64,000 bases of DNA from Planococcus sp. CP5-4_YE (GTDB taxonomy: Bacteria; Bacillota; Bacilli; Bacillales_A; Planococcaceae): assembly GCF_019042655.1 (NCBI RefSeq), contig NZ_JAHPZO010000005.1:176196-240195 (forward strand), in the 5' to 3' direction. The position numbers and the translations under genes were made by a program. The notes under the pieces are model-generated. The model did not search any database and was not told where the DNA came from. It saw nothing but the letters and a program-made list of their open reading frames with translations. Below, piece by piece: positions 9,546 to 17,962 of this stretch; within the stretch, counting starts at the first letter, position 1; every line of letters begins with the position of its first letter.

Positions 9546-11687
9546 TTATTGGACGATTTCCTCAACTGGTGGTGCGTCTTTTCCGAGAACAGCCATCTCA
9601 AGGAGTTCAGCGACATCGTATGTGCCGACTTGCTCTTCGACTTCTTTCGCTTTCGTTCCATCTGACAGCATCGTTAAGCAGTACGGGCATCCGGAAGAAA
9701 TCATCGTCGGGCTCACTTCAAGCGCCTGCTCAGTGCGGGCAACGTTGACGCGGTGTCCGGCGTCTTCTTCCATCCACATGAGTCCGCCGCCGGCTCCACA
9801 GCACATGCCGTCTTGGCGATTGCGTTTCATTTCCACGAGCTCGACGCCTTCAATCGCTTTCAGGATTTCACGCGGCGCATCGTATACATCGTTGTAACGG
9901 CCGAGGTAGCAGGAATCATGGAAAGTGATTTTCTCGTTCACTGCATGCTGCGGCTTCAACTTGCCTTGCTGGACAAGGTCAAAGAGCATTTCTGTATGGT
10001 GATAGACTTCTGCTTCAAAGCCGAAATCAGGATATTCGTTTTTGAAGATATTATAGGCATGCGGGTCGATCGTCACGATTTTCGTCACGCCCGCTTTTTC
10101 GAATTCTTTAATATTGGCAGCTGCGAGTTCCTGGAATAAGAATTCATTGCCGAGACGGCGCGGCGTATCGCCCGAGTTCTTTTCTTTGTTGCCGAGAATC
10201 GCGAATTTGATGCCCGCTTCGTTCATCAAACGTGCAAAGGAAAGCGCGATTTTCTGTGAACGGCTGTCAAATGAGCCCATCGAACCGACCCAGAACAAAT
10301 ACTCGAACTCTTCTCCAGCTTTGCTGACTTCTTTGACCGTTGGGATTGAGATATCTGGACGAGCATCTCTCCAGTTTTCTTTTTCCTTGCGGTTCAAGCC
10401 CCATGGATTGCCTTGCTTTTCGATATTGGTCATCGCGCGCTGGGCATCTTTGTCCATTTTCCCTTCCGTCATGACTAAGTAACGGCGAAGGTCGATGATT
10501 TTGTCGACGTGTTCGTTCATAACTGGGCATTGGTCTTCACAATTACGGCATGTTGTACAAGCCCAAATTTCTTCTTCTGTGATAACATCGCCGATTAAGC
10601 TCGGGCTGTATAGTTCATCAATAGAGATACCTTCAGCGCCAGCAGCCATCGCCAATTGGTTTCCTTGCGTGTTGCTGAATGCCATAGCTGGCACCCATGG
10701 TTTTTTCTGGGTCATGACAGCACCCGTGTTCGTCAGGTTGTCACGTAGTTTGGTGATCAGATCCATCGGAGACAGCATTTTACCGGTTCCGGTAGCCGGA
10801 CACATATTCGTGCATCGCCCACATTCCACACAAGCGTAGAAATCGATCATTTGGGCTTGCGTAAAATCCGTGATTTTTCCGACACCGAATGTTGGCATCG
10901 CGTCTGGGTCTTCTTCGTTTTCCTCTTCCATATCCTCAAAATTGATTGGCTTCAAGCGGCCGACATGATCCAAACGGTGGAACCATGTATTGACTGGCCC
11001 GAAGATCAAGTGAGCATGCTTGGATTGCGGGACATAGACCAAGAACGTCAATAGGAACAAGAGATGCGCCCACCACATGACGTAGAAGATGGTGACTGCA
11101 GCCGCTTCCGGGAGCCAAGCAAATGCTGCGGCGATGACGCTTGCAACCGGCTCTGTCCAAGCGCCTTCGTGCCCGTGCCAGATCATGCCCATGCCGTTGC
11201 CGACAAGAACTGTCACCATCAAACCGCCGATGAAAATCAAGACAAGTCCTGATTTCCAGCCGCGCTTTAGGCGAACTAGCTTTTCGATATAACGTCTATA
11301 GAATGCCCAGATGACCGCGACCAAAATGGTCAAGGTCACGAATTCCTGAAACAGCGTAAATGCCGGATACAATGGGCCAAGCGGCAAATGTGAATCTGGT
11401 GATAAGCCTTTAATGATGAAATCGATGGCGCTCGCCTGTACGAGCAGGAAGCCATAGAAGAACATCACGTGTATCGCGCCACTCTTTTTATCTTTCAATA
11501 ATTTCTTCTGGCCAAATACGTTGACCATTACTTTACGGACGCGTTCATTGAAGTTTTCTTCAAATTCCACTTTTTTGCCGAGCTTGATGTATTCATAGCG
11601 CGACTTCAGCAAGTAGATAAACAAGTAAACAGCGTAAGCGGTTACAAGTATAAATAAAATCCAGTTAGCGATGAGCAAAAACTCCAT
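9546..11687 (-). CDS. fadF: membrane iron-sulfur oxidoreductase FadF (HdrD/GlpC-like)
   Basis: The 713-residue protein starts with about six membrane helices (residues 1-240), then two ferredoxin-type 4Fe-4S motifs, CVECGRCTNMCPA and CTTCRNCEDQCPV, and ends with two cysteine-rich CCG domains (SCYLGRYND and MCCGAGGGL) as in heterodisulfide reductase subunits. B. subtilis FadF (YwjF) has this design and belongs to the FadR regulon. It probably moves electrons between the ETF of acyl-CoA oxidation and membrane quinone. Its promoter carries a FadR-type operator. It is transcribed alone, ending at a hairpin before the repeat array. Confidence 0.9.
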   Translation of the reverse strand: MEFLLIANWILFILVTAYAVYLFIYLLKSRYEYIKLGKKVEFEENFNERVRKVMVNVFGQKKLLKDKKSGAIHVMFFYGFLLVQASAIDFIIKGLSPDSHLPLGPLYPAFTLFQEFVTLTILVAVIWAFYRRYIEKLVRLKRGWKSGLVLIFIGGLMVTVLVGNGMGMIWHGHEGAWTEPVASVIAAAFAWLPEAAAVTIFYVMWWAHLLFLLTFLVYVPQSKHAHLIFGPVNTWFHRLDHVGRLKPINFEDMEEENEEDPDAMPTFGVGKITDFTQAQMIDFYACVECGRCTNMCPATGTGKMLSPMDLITKLRDNLTNTGAVMTQKKPWVPAMAFSNTQGNQLAMAAGAEGISIDELYSPSLIGDVITEEEIWACTTCRNCEDQCPVMNEHVDKIIDLRRYLVMTEGKMDKDAQRAMTNIEKQGNPWGLNRKEKENWRDARPDISIPTVKEVSKAGEEFEYLFWVGSMGSFDSRSQKIALSFARLMNEAGIKFAILGNKEKNSGDTPRRLGNEFLFQELAAANIKEFEKAGVTKIVTIDPHAYNIFKNEYPDFGFEAEVYHHTEMLFDLVQQGKLKPQHAVNEKITFHDSCYLGRYNDVYDAPREILKAIEGVELVEMKRNRQDGMCCGAGGGLMWMEEDAGHRVNVARTEQALEVSPTMISSGCPYCLTMLSDGTKAKEVEEQVGTYDVAELLEMAVLGKDAPPVEEIVQ

Positions 11688-11774
11688 CGTGTAGTCCCCC
11701 CTTGTTGAATGTGTAATCCCCTATTCTTATCCAAAGTGTACGTGAACTGCGGCAGAATGTCGATACTATGTTCT

Positions 11775-11803
11775 AGTTTAAAAGTGAATGAGCATTCAGT
11801 CAA
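11775..11803 (-). promoter_or_regulatory. sigma-A promoter of fadF
   Basis: On the minus strand TTGACT (11798-11803) and TAAACT (11775-11780) are spaced by 17 bases, about 90 bases before the fadF start. The spacer is almost entirely covered by the FadR-type palindrome. The rest of 11688-11993 holds no gene; a small inverted repeat AAGCAGC/GCTGCTT lies at about 11890-11912. Confidence 0.65.
11785..11802. promoter_or_regulatory. FadR-type operator in the fadF promoter
   Basis: TGAATGAGCATTCAGTCA is an imperfect palindrome matching 14 of 17 defined positions of the FadR consensus TGAATGAMTANTCATTCA as I recall it for B. subtilis. It sits between -35 and -10, the usual place for repression. A candidate FadR is encoded at 4085-4726. 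Confidence 0.7.
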
Positions 11804-11959
11804 TAGAAATCTATGGCCTTTCCGAAATATAATTTCCAAAAACTGATATTCCACATGCCCTTATTGCGTTCCTGCTGGCCAAAACAATTGAAGCAGCTAT
11901 CATCCGGCTGCTTTTGCAACGATGGTCTTTATGACTCCATTCTCCAGCTGTTTTTTCCC

Positions 11960-11987
11960 AAAAAAAATAGCCGCTCGATAGGCGGCT
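11960..11987 (-). terminator. terminator of the cobalamin salvage operon
   Basis: A minus-strand stem AGCCGC / GCGGCT with a short loop is followed by eight T residues, only a few bases after the stop codon of the last operon gene. Confidence 0.88.
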
Positions 11988-11993
11988 CATGAG

Positions 11994-12668
11994 CTATTCA
12001 ATTAATTCGCGAAAATACTTTCCGAATAGGCGTTTTGCTCTCTCGGCTTTGCTTGTTTTGAGACCGACTAACAAGCAAGTCGCAGGACCGCCGGACGCTT
12101 CTTTGGCAATTCCTTGTGCTAGCGGCATCCTGTAGCCGAACAGCTTTTCAGCTTCCCGCTCAATCCCCCCTGATCCAATCGGCCAGATTCGCTCGATTTG
12201 ATTGCAGTCGAATGCGTTCTTTACGATTCGCAAATCGGCGATCCGGTCGGGATGATTAATGACCGCTTCCCCGACAAGCGGCTCTCCGTAAATGAACCAT
12301 TCGAGTTCATGCGGATCAGGGAGCATGCGAAGCTTTCGCCCGATGATCGTCACCGCCAGCGCCGATTGCAGCGTCTCGATATTGCTTTCTGTGCTTCCTG
12401 AAACCGGCGGAACCGGCATGTCGAGCTCGGAAAATAATTGCGTGATTCCTGAGACATAACGCGGCCAGTGCTCTTCACCACTGAAATTATGGAGCAGGAT
12501 GACAGTTGCTTCCCCTCCAGCCGCCCATTGTTCTGCCAATGCGACACGTGTCGCGAACTTCGCGGCGACTTCATCCGGGACGTTTACGATGTCGTGCGGC
12601 TTCTCTCCGATTGCGGCTGAGTTATCCGTCGTGATGACCAACCCATCGACCATCAATTCGTTGCGCAT
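11994..12668 (-). CDS. cblS: probable alpha-ribazole kinase CblS (AIR synthase-like ATP-binding protein)
   Basis: The 224-residue protein resembles the N-terminal ATP-binding half of the PurM/ThiL/SelD fold: an early TTDNSAAIGEK segment near residue 14, a long helix with RVALAEQWAAGGEAT, then GSTESNIETLQSALAVTIIGR. CblS proteins of Gram-positive B12 salvage clusters are AIR-synthase relatives that phosphorylate alpha-ribazole, giving the lower-ligand precursor used by CobS. The gene start overlaps the stop of cblT (TGATG), supporting a pair. The full-length PurM C-terminal domain seems missing or divergent. The name rests on fold resemblance plus the cblT neighbour. Confidence 0.62.
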   Translation of the reverse strand: MRNELMVDGLVITTDNSAAIGEKPHDIVNVPDEVAAKFATRVALAEQWAAGGEATVILLHNFSGEEHWPRYVSGITQLFSELDMPVPPVSGSTESNIETLQSALAVTIIGRKLRMLPDPHELEWFIYGEPLVGEAVINHPDRIADLRIVKNAFDCNQIERIWPIGSGGIEREAEKLFGYRMPLAQGIAKEASGGPATCLLVGLKTSKAERAKRLFGKYFRELIE

Positions 12669-13141
12669 CAGGCCAATCTCCTTGCAGCTGCTGTAACAAG
12701 CGGGGCGACGAGTGCAGCAACTGCAGCATTAATCGATGCGGCCAACAGCAATCCCGGGACGGAGGCATAGAAAAAAGCAGGAGATAATAGGAAATAAAAT
12801 GGCACGGCCGCCAACACGCCGTTTCCGATAATGAATGCTATCCATTTCCACCAGGTCTTGCCGTTGCTATGCAGTTTCGCGAACAGCCAGACGACCGCAA
12901 ACATCTCCAGCGCGATCAATAAATGAAACGGGCCGAGCGGCATGCCGCCGAATAAAGCCGATAATAAGTGACCTGCCGCGGCGACAAAACCGGCAAGCGG
13001 TGCGGCGAGAAACAGCGCGGCAACGAGTGCCGACATGGCATCAAGTGCAATCGACGCGATGCCGAGCGGAATTTTCACCATGCCGCCGATTGCGGACAAG
13101 CTGATAAAAATAGCGGCCAGGGCAATGGTCTGCGTCTTCAT
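12668..13141 (-). CDS. cblT: probable alpha-ribazole transporter CblT (ECF S-component-like)
   Basis: A 157-residue, very hydrophobic protein with about five or six membrane helices, small-residue rich, opening IALAAIFISLSAIGGMVKIP like substrate-binding (S) components of ECF transporters. CblT of B12 salvage clusters takes up alpha-ribazole and is usually paired with CblS, as here. I choose the ATG at 13141; the ATG at 13147 lies directly against the GGAGGA ribosome site. The ECF energising module is not in this window. Function is inferred from topology and neighbours. Confidence 0.65.
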   Translation of the reverse strand: MKTQTIALAAIFISLSAIGGMVKIPLGIASIALDAMSALVAALFLAAPLAGFVAAAGHLLSALFGGMPLGPFHLLIALEMFAVVWLFAKLHSNGKTWWKWIAFIIGNGVLAAVPFYFLLSPAFFYASVPGLLLAASINAAVAALVAPLVTAAARRLA

Positions 13142-13143
13142 TG

Positions 13144-13734
13144 TCATTCCTCCCGCTTTTTCGAACGCCCACCGTCCTTGAAGACTTTGGCGCTGCGCAC
13201 ATATTCATTGTCCGCTACATCCATTCGCGAATTGGCAACGCGTGCTGCTGCAAAAAGATAATCCGACAAACGGTTCAAATAACGCTGGATGACCGCTGGG
13301 AATTCTTCGCCGGTTTTTGCTAGGCTTACAGTTTGGCGCTCCGCACGGCGTGTAATCGTGCGTGCGATATGCAAAGTCGCTGCAGCGGGCGTGCCTCCCG
13401 GAAGGATAAAACGCTCAAGAAGCGGCGGTTCGTCCATCAATACATCGATGCGGCGTTCCAGCTGTTCGACTGATTCCTCATTTGTCTTGTATTGCGGCGT
13501 GTTGCGGACATCCGCCAGATCGCCGCCGCAATCGAATAATTCATTTTGGATCATCTGCAAATCTTCCAATAGATCGGCGAACACATCGCGGTCAAGTTCT
13601 GTCATCGCTTTTCCGATAAATGAATTTACCTCATCGATCGTCCCATATGCTTCCACGCGCGGATCATCTTTGTCCGTCCGCCCCCCGATTAATCCTGTCT
13701 GCCCTTTATCCCCGGTTTTCGTGTAAATATTCAT
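13144..13734 (-). CDS. pduO: cob(I)alamin adenosyltransferase, PduO type
   Basis: The 196-residue enzyme transfers the 5'-deoxyadenosyl group of ATP to cob(I)alamin, making the coenzyme form needed by IcmF. Motifs are YTKTGDKGQTGLIGG at the N-terminus, the VEAYGTIDEVNSFIG helix and the FILPGG segment with R-rich helix HIARTITRRAER, all typical of PduO. Longer frames begin upstream, but an AAAGGAG site nine bases before the ATG at 13734 fixes the start. Its 5' end overlaps the cobU-like gene by 29 bp, and its stop overlaps the start region of cblT. Confidence 0.93.
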   Translation of the reverse strand: MNIYTKTGDKGQTGLIGGRTDKDDPRVEAYGTIDEVNSFIGKAMTELDRDVFADLLEDLQMIQNELFDCGGDLADVRNTPQYKTNEESVEQLERRIDVLMDEPPLLERFILPGGTPAAATLHIARTITRRAERQTVSLAKTGEEFPAVIQRYLNRLSDYLFAAARVANSRMDVADNEYVRSAKVFKDGGRSKKREE

Positions 13735-14125
13735 CTCGACCATCTCCTTTGATTGTTTGTGGAATGCCGTACCAAATGCGTGTGATGTGCTCCGCGTTGC
13801 CGAATAAATACTGATAGCTGCGTCCGGTGACATCGCGCCATTCGCGTTCAAGCTGATCAAGCGGCACAATGCCGCGGCCGATGTCAGTCAAAATCCAGAT
13901 ACGTTCGCCTGCGCTTTCCGCAAGTTCACGGATCGCCGCTATTATATCCTGTTCCGGGCGTTGCTGTTCCAGCTGCTTGCGGATCCATTGCTCCAATCCG
14001 GCAATCACTGCGGACTCACCCGGTGCCGGCAGTTCGCCTTCGAGCCAAACGCTTGAATCTAGCTTCAACTGATCTTTTACATACTTGCGTTTGCCGTTAA
14101 AGGCTCCGCCGAATACGATACGCAT
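13706..14125 (-). CDS. CobU-like protein, short and divergent
   Basis: This 139-residue protein aligns by eye with the ends of CobU (adenosylcobinamide kinase / guanylyltransferase). Its start MRIVFGGAFNGKRKYV occupies the place of the P-loop, and its C-terminal half, TDIGRGIVPLDQLEREWRDV followed by GRSYQYLFG, matches the VSNEVGxGIVPxxxxxRxFRD region. The nucleotide loop is not a standard GxxGSGKS, and the middle of CobU is missing. A strong AAGGAGGGA site precedes the ATG. A complete CobU is encoded at 15416-15964. This could be a degenerate partner, a specialised guanylyltransferase, or a paralogue with another job in the salvage route. Confidence 0.7.
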   Translation of the reverse strand: MRIVFGGAFNGKRKYVKDQLKLDSSVWLEGELPAPGESAVIAGLEQWIRKQLEQQRPEQDIIAAIRELAESAGERIWILTDIGRGIVPLDQLEREWRDVTGRSYQYLFGNAEHITRIWYGIPQTIKGDGRDEYLHENRG

Positions 14126-14661
14126 GGATGTCCCTCCTTATACGCTGACTTGCTCGCCCATGTGACGGTATAACAATGCCCATGTGCTGCCTGCTGGGAA
14201 AAGAATGGCTGTCCGGTTGCTTTGGACAGCAGGTAGCGAATCGGCCCTCCGTGAGTGACGAGCGTAAAATTTCCTGTATCGGAAAAAGTTTCTATTGCTC
14301 GATCAACCCGTTCCGCCAGTTGCTGGAAGCTTTCCCCGTTCGGCGGCTTTACGGCCTCAGGGTCATCGATCCACTTACGGTAGCGTTCATTAAATTGCAA
14401 CTCGCTGTACGTGCAATTTTCCCAATCCCCGAAATTCAGTTCCCGCAAATTTGGAACTGCCCGGTAACTGGCATTCGGAAACAATAGCTGGGCCGTTTGC
14501 CGGCAACGCAGCAAATCGCTCCCCCACACGAGGTTGATAGTATGATCCGCTTTGGCTTTGAACGGCAAAATCGGTTCATCGGTCCAGCCGATATATGCCC
14601 TCCGCACATTCCCTGCGGTCGGCGCGTGGCGGATCAGACGAAGAACAAAAGCATTCCCCAT
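14077..14661 (-). CDS. cobC: alpha-ribazole phosphatase-type histidine phosphatase
   Basis: A 194-residue member of the phosphoglycerate-mutase superfamily. The phosphohistidine motif is RLIRHAPTAGN near residue 7, and the second catalytic histidine is in LVTHGGPIR. In B12 synthesis CobC removes phosphate from alpha-ribazole-5'-phosphate or from the 5'-phosphate of the cobamide made by CobS. The ATG at 14661 is chosen because the peptide upstream of it is not family-like. The gene overlaps cobS by 28 bp and the next gene by 49 bp, so the operon is tightly packed. Confidence 0.85.
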   Translation of the reverse strand: MGNAFVLRLIRHAPTAGNVRRAYIGWTDEPILPFKAKADHTINLVWGSDLLRCRQTAQLLFPNASYRAVPNLRELNFGDWENCTYSELQFNERYRKWIDDPEAVKPPNGESFQQLAERVDRAIETFSDTGNFTLVTHGGPIRYLLSKATGQPFFSQQAAHGHCYTVTWASKSAYKEGHPCVSYSAEPLTANASM

Positions 14662-15419
14662 AACAACAGCTCCATTCCTTCTGCGTATGCCCCGAGCAAA
14701 TCGCCCGTGACACCGCCGAAATTCTTGTCGCACCATTTTTTATAAGCAAATGTCGCAATGGGCACAACAACCAAAAAGGCAATCGCCACTGTCCAGCCAC
14801 AGAATATAAATAAGATGGCAAGCATAAGCAGCGACCAGGCGAACATTGCTGACAATATCGTCTTGCGGTCGATCAAACGCTGAAAATAAGCCGCGAGCCC
14901 TTCTGTTTTCGCCGGCTTTGCAGTGGCGGATAAAGCAGAGAGTCCGACCCGGCTGACGACCGGCACCGCGGCAAGAGCGATCAGTGACACAGTCGGAATC
15001 AGTTCTGCAAGAACGATGATCTTACCGACAATCGCAAAAATCAGCACCATCGCTCCGAATGCGCCAATGCGTGGATCTCCCATGATTTCCAGGCGTTTAT
15101 CCTTGTTCTGGTATGAAAAATAAGCGTCGCCGGTATCTGCCAGCCCGTCCATATGCAAGCCCCCCGTTATCGCCCACAATAATGAAGCCAGCAAAAACGC
15201 AATCATTAATGGACCGATATCGGTGGTTTCCTTCATTAGCCAGATCGCGGCTGAAGCCATTGCCCCTGCCACTAATCCGACCACAGGCAACAAGCTGTAC
15301 ATTGCCGTTACTTGCGGTTTTTTCATTGGAATCTCTTTATGTACCGGAATGGATGAAAAGAATTGAAATGCGAGCAGCAAGCCCCCAAGCGTCCGATTCG
15401 CCATTCGCATCACCTTCAC
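14634..15419 (-). CDS. cobS: adenosylcobinamide-GDP ribazoletransferase (cobalamin synthase)
   Basis: An integral membrane protein of 261 residues or slightly fewer; in-frame ATGs at residues 4 and 6 could also be the start. It joins adenosylcobinamide-GDP to alpha-ribazole(-phosphate), the last assembly step of the coenzyme. The signature acidic loop HMDGLADTGDAYFS near residue 90 is followed by KRLEIMGDPRIGAFG, both hallmarks of CobS, with several hydrophobic helices after. It overlaps cobU by 4 bp. Confidence 0.94.
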   Translation of the reverse strand: MKVMRMANRTLGGLLLAFQFFSSIPVHKEIPMKKPQVTAMYSLLPVVGLVAGAMASAAIWLMKETTDIGPLMIAFLLASLLWAITGGLHMDGLADTGDAYFSYQNKDKRLEIMGDPRIGAFGAMVLIFAIVGKIIVLAELIPTVSLIALAAVPVVSRVGLSALSATAKPAKTEGLAAYFQRLIDRKTILSAMFAWSLLMLAILFIFCGWTVAIAFLVVVPIATFAYKKWCDKNFGGVTGDLLGAYAEGMELLLWGMLLFFV

Positions 15420-15964
15420 TTTCTTCGAATTGCAAGGCCATTCTCCATTTCAACCGCCTGATCTGCGCGGCTTGCGAGCCATTGGTGAATCTTTCCGAGC
15501 CACTCTTGATAAGTATGGTCGACAAGCGGTTCATCCAGCACTTCATTGGAAACGACGGCAAAATAAACGGCTTTCGCGCGGATCGAATCGATGGTGTTTT
15601 TTAGCTCATGCCATTTTTGCTCCATGCAGCCGGGCGTGTCTGCGCATAAACCGCCTTGCTCAAACTCTTCATACAGTTCATTTGCGAGCCAGGTCGTAAC
15701 GCAATCCCACAACACCGCGTCATTTTGCCGGATGAGCGGCAAGGCTTCTGATAATTGCTGAGGCTGTTCAATTGTCCACCAGCCGTCTTGTGCACGGTCT
15801 TTGCGGTGGCGCGCGATGCGTTCGGCCATTTCCGGGTCGCGTGCGATGCCACTGGCAATATATACATTGCGACCCCCAGTCGCCTGCCGGACAAGCGTTT
15901 CAGCATAAGCGCTTTTTCCGCTGCGCACTCCCCCTGATACAAAAACTAATTGTCCTTGAACCAT
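15416..15964 (-). CDS. cobU: adenosylcobinamide kinase / adenosylcobinamide-phosphate guanylyltransferase
   Basis: The 182-residue bifunctional enzyme phosphorylates adenosylcobinamide and attaches GMP. It has a complete P-loop, VSGGVRSGKSAYAE, the DCVTTWLANEL segment and the VSNEV motif. The ATG at 15964 is preceded by AAAGGAG at proper distance; longer upstream frames have no such site. Its start lies within the 3' end of cobD. The C-terminal substrate part differs somewhat from the textbook VGxGIVP form (VSNEVLDEPLVDHTYQEWLG), whereas the short CobU-like protein at 13706-14125 keeps that form. Confidence 0.9.
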   Translation of the reverse strand: MVQGQLVFVSGGVRSGKSAYAETLVRQATGGRNVYIASGIARDPEMAERIARHRKDRAQDGWWTIEQPQQLSEALPLIRQNDAVLWDCVTTWLANELYEEFEQGGLCADTPGCMEQKWHELKNTIDSIRAKAVYFAVVSNEVLDEPLVDHTYQEWLGKIHQWLASRADQAVEMENGLAIRRK

Positions 15965-17022
15965 TGCTGCATCTCCTTTCTCAACCGTTCCATTGCTGAG
16001 GCGCTTTTCATGCCGATGCGAAACCATTCGCCGTCCATTCCTTTAAATGAATAAGTATGGCGCAAGACGATTCCTGCTTCTAGCATTGCATGGAAAAATG
16101 GCTCTGAACGCACCGGATTGGGTAATTGAAAACACAGGAAGTTGGCTGCTGAAGGGATGAACGGACAACCCATCATTTCCAGAAAATCTTCCATTTTCGT
16201 GCGTTCACTGTCGGCCGCCCGGATAATTCGCTCCCGGTACGCCTCTTCAGAAAAACAGCGTGCACCGGCTGCGGCCGCTAAACCATTGACATTCCAATGG
16301 GCGGCGGCACCTGTCAATTCGCGGATGATGCTGGACTCGGCAATGACATAGCCAAGCCGAAGACCCGCAAGCGCATACATTTTGGTCATCGAACGGACGA
16401 TGATGACATGCGGATACCGTTTCAGCAGCGGAATGAACGATGTATGTTCCCCGATAAAATCAATAAACGCTTCATCGATTACCAGCTCACACTTTCCTTT
16501 GCACAACGCGGCGATTTCTTCGAGTTTCGCCAAGCCCAGCAAGCGCCCGGTCGGATTATGCGGGTTGCAAATATACAATGCATCGCACTGTGCTAACTGT
16601 CTTTTTACATCTTCTACTTCTAATTGCCACGCACTTTCAGGCTTCAAACTAATTTCTAATATATGGATATTCTCAGATTCCAAAGTGCTCCGGTATTCAG
16701 AAAATGCTGGTTCCACCAAGGCGACCCGTTTGCCGCGGTAACGATTTGCAAGCCAGGTAAAGATTTCTGCAGCACCGTTTCCGGCAGCGACCTGCTCTTT
16801 TCCGATGCCGTGATAGTCGGCCGCTGCCGAACGAAACGGCTCTGCTAGCGGATCCGGGTATGAACTGAGCAAATCGTAAAAATCTCCCCATTGCTCTTTT
16901 AAAAAAACGGGCGGCCCGAACGGATGGACGTTTTCACTGAAATCGATCACTTCCGAAGGTTGCTTGTGTCCCGCTTGTTCATAGAGGCGATGTGGATTGG
17001 CTCCGTGTTCAGGCAATTTCAA
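15946..17022 (-). CDS. cobD: threonine-phosphate decarboxylase
   Basis: A 358-residue PLP enzyme of aminotransferase fold I, related to HisC. It makes (R)-1-aminopropan-2-ol phosphate, the linker of the nucleotide loop, from L-threonine phosphate. The PLP lysine is in RSMTKMYALAGLRLGYV near residue 215; the ICNPHNPTGRLL and GNGAAEIF segments are typical. It starts inside the 3' end of cbiB and overlaps cobU. In a B12 operon CobD is much likelier than a histidinol-phosphate aminotransferase. Confidence 0.9.
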   Translation of the reverse strand: MKLPEHGANPHRLYEQAGHKQPSEVIDFSENVHPFGPPVFLKEQWGDFYDLLSSYPDPLAEPFRSAAADYHGIGKEQVAAGNGAAEIFTWLANRYRGKRVALVEPAFSEYRSTLESENIHILEISLKPESAWQLEVEDVKRQLAQCDALYICNPHNPTGRLLGLAKLEEIAALCKGKCELVIDEAFIDFIGEHTSFIPLLKRYPHVIIVRSMTKMYALAGLRLGYVIAESSIIRELTGAAAHWNVNGLAAAAGARCFSEEAYRERIIRAADSERTKMEDFLEMMGCPFIPSAANFLCFQLPNPVRSEPFFHAMLEAGIVLRHTYSFKGMDGEWFRIGMKSASAMERLRKEMQQWFKDN

Positions 17023-17962
17023 GCAGGATTCCCCCTATTGCAATCAGTGCGAAAAAACTGATTGCGGCAATATTCATTTGGTTCACTGCACTTCTAATAT
17101 GTGTTGCTTCGAGTTTGAACAATTGTTCGCCCATTTTTGCGCGAATTGACCGAACGCCGCCATAGGAGTTCACGCCCCCAAGTTCGATGCCCAACTGCAC
17201 AGCCGTTGCCGCTTCCAGCCAGCCGCTGTTCGGGCTCGGATGTTTCCTGGCATCGCGCAGCCAGATCGACAGGCGTTGTTTCAACGGCATGCCGCTTTCA
17301 TTTCGGGTGAATAACACGATCAACAAGCCGGTCACACGGCTCGGCACGTAATTCAACACATCATCGAATTTTGCGGAAGCAAAACCGAAATCATGGAATT
17401 CTTCATTTTTATAGCCGACCATCGAATCGCACGTATTGACCGCTTTGTAGATCCATAACCCAGGCGCGCCGAACAATAGCGCCCAAAACATCGGAGCGGT
17501 AATGCCATCGCTTGTATTTTCGGAAACCGTTTCGACGACGCCGCGGGTGATCTCGCTTTCTCCCAAAGTTTCCGTGTCGCGCCCGACAATCCATGACAGC
17601 TTGTTGCGGGCAAGCGCAAAATCACCTTGGACGAGCGGCGTGTACACATCTTCCGCTGCCTGTTTCAAGCTTTTCTGCGACAAACCGGAAGCGATCAACA
17701 GCGCTTCTGCTAAAACTCCGATCACCGGATGGAGCGAATAGGCAACAGTAACGATCGCGACCGTAACTGTTGCGACCATCGCCACTACAATCGAAAGCAT
17801 GACAAAGCCGTTGCGAAAAGCATGCTGTGGTACATTCAGCCGTTTTTTTAACCCATTGATCAAGATGCCGATCCACCGAACAGGATGGGGCCATGCCGGC
17901 GGATCCCCGATTAGGCGGTCGAGCAATAGGCCGATGCCGATGGCCAACACATGTTGGATCAT
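17009..17962 (-). CDS. cbiB: adenosylcobinamide-phosphate synthase
   Basis: The 317-residue membrane protein attaches the aminopropanol linker to adenosylcobyric acid. The N-terminal DRLIGDPPAWPHPVRWIG motif is diagnostic, followed by hydrophobic helices and the SENTSDGITAPMFW and VNTCDSMVGYKNE segments. The ATG at 17962 overlaps the stop of the preceding gene as ATGA, so translation is probably coupled. With CbiZ fused to the upstream ATPase, it completes a route from scavenged cobamides through cobyric acid. Confidence 0.93.
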   Translation of the reverse strand: MIQHVLAIGIGLLLDRLIGDPPAWPHPVRWIGILINGLKKRLNVPQHAFRNGFVMLSIVVAMVATVTVAIVTVAYSLHPVIGVLAEALLIASGLSQKSLKQAAEDVYTPLVQGDFALARNKLSWIVGRDTETLGESEITRGVVETVSENTSDGITAPMFWALLFGAPGLWIYKAVNTCDSMVGYKNEEFHDFGFASAKFDDVLNYVPSRVTGLLIVLFTRNESGMPLKQRLSIWLRDARKHPSPNSGWLEAATAVQLGIELGGVNSYGGVRSIRAKMGEQLFKLEATHIRSAVNQMNIAAISFFALIAIGGILLEIA

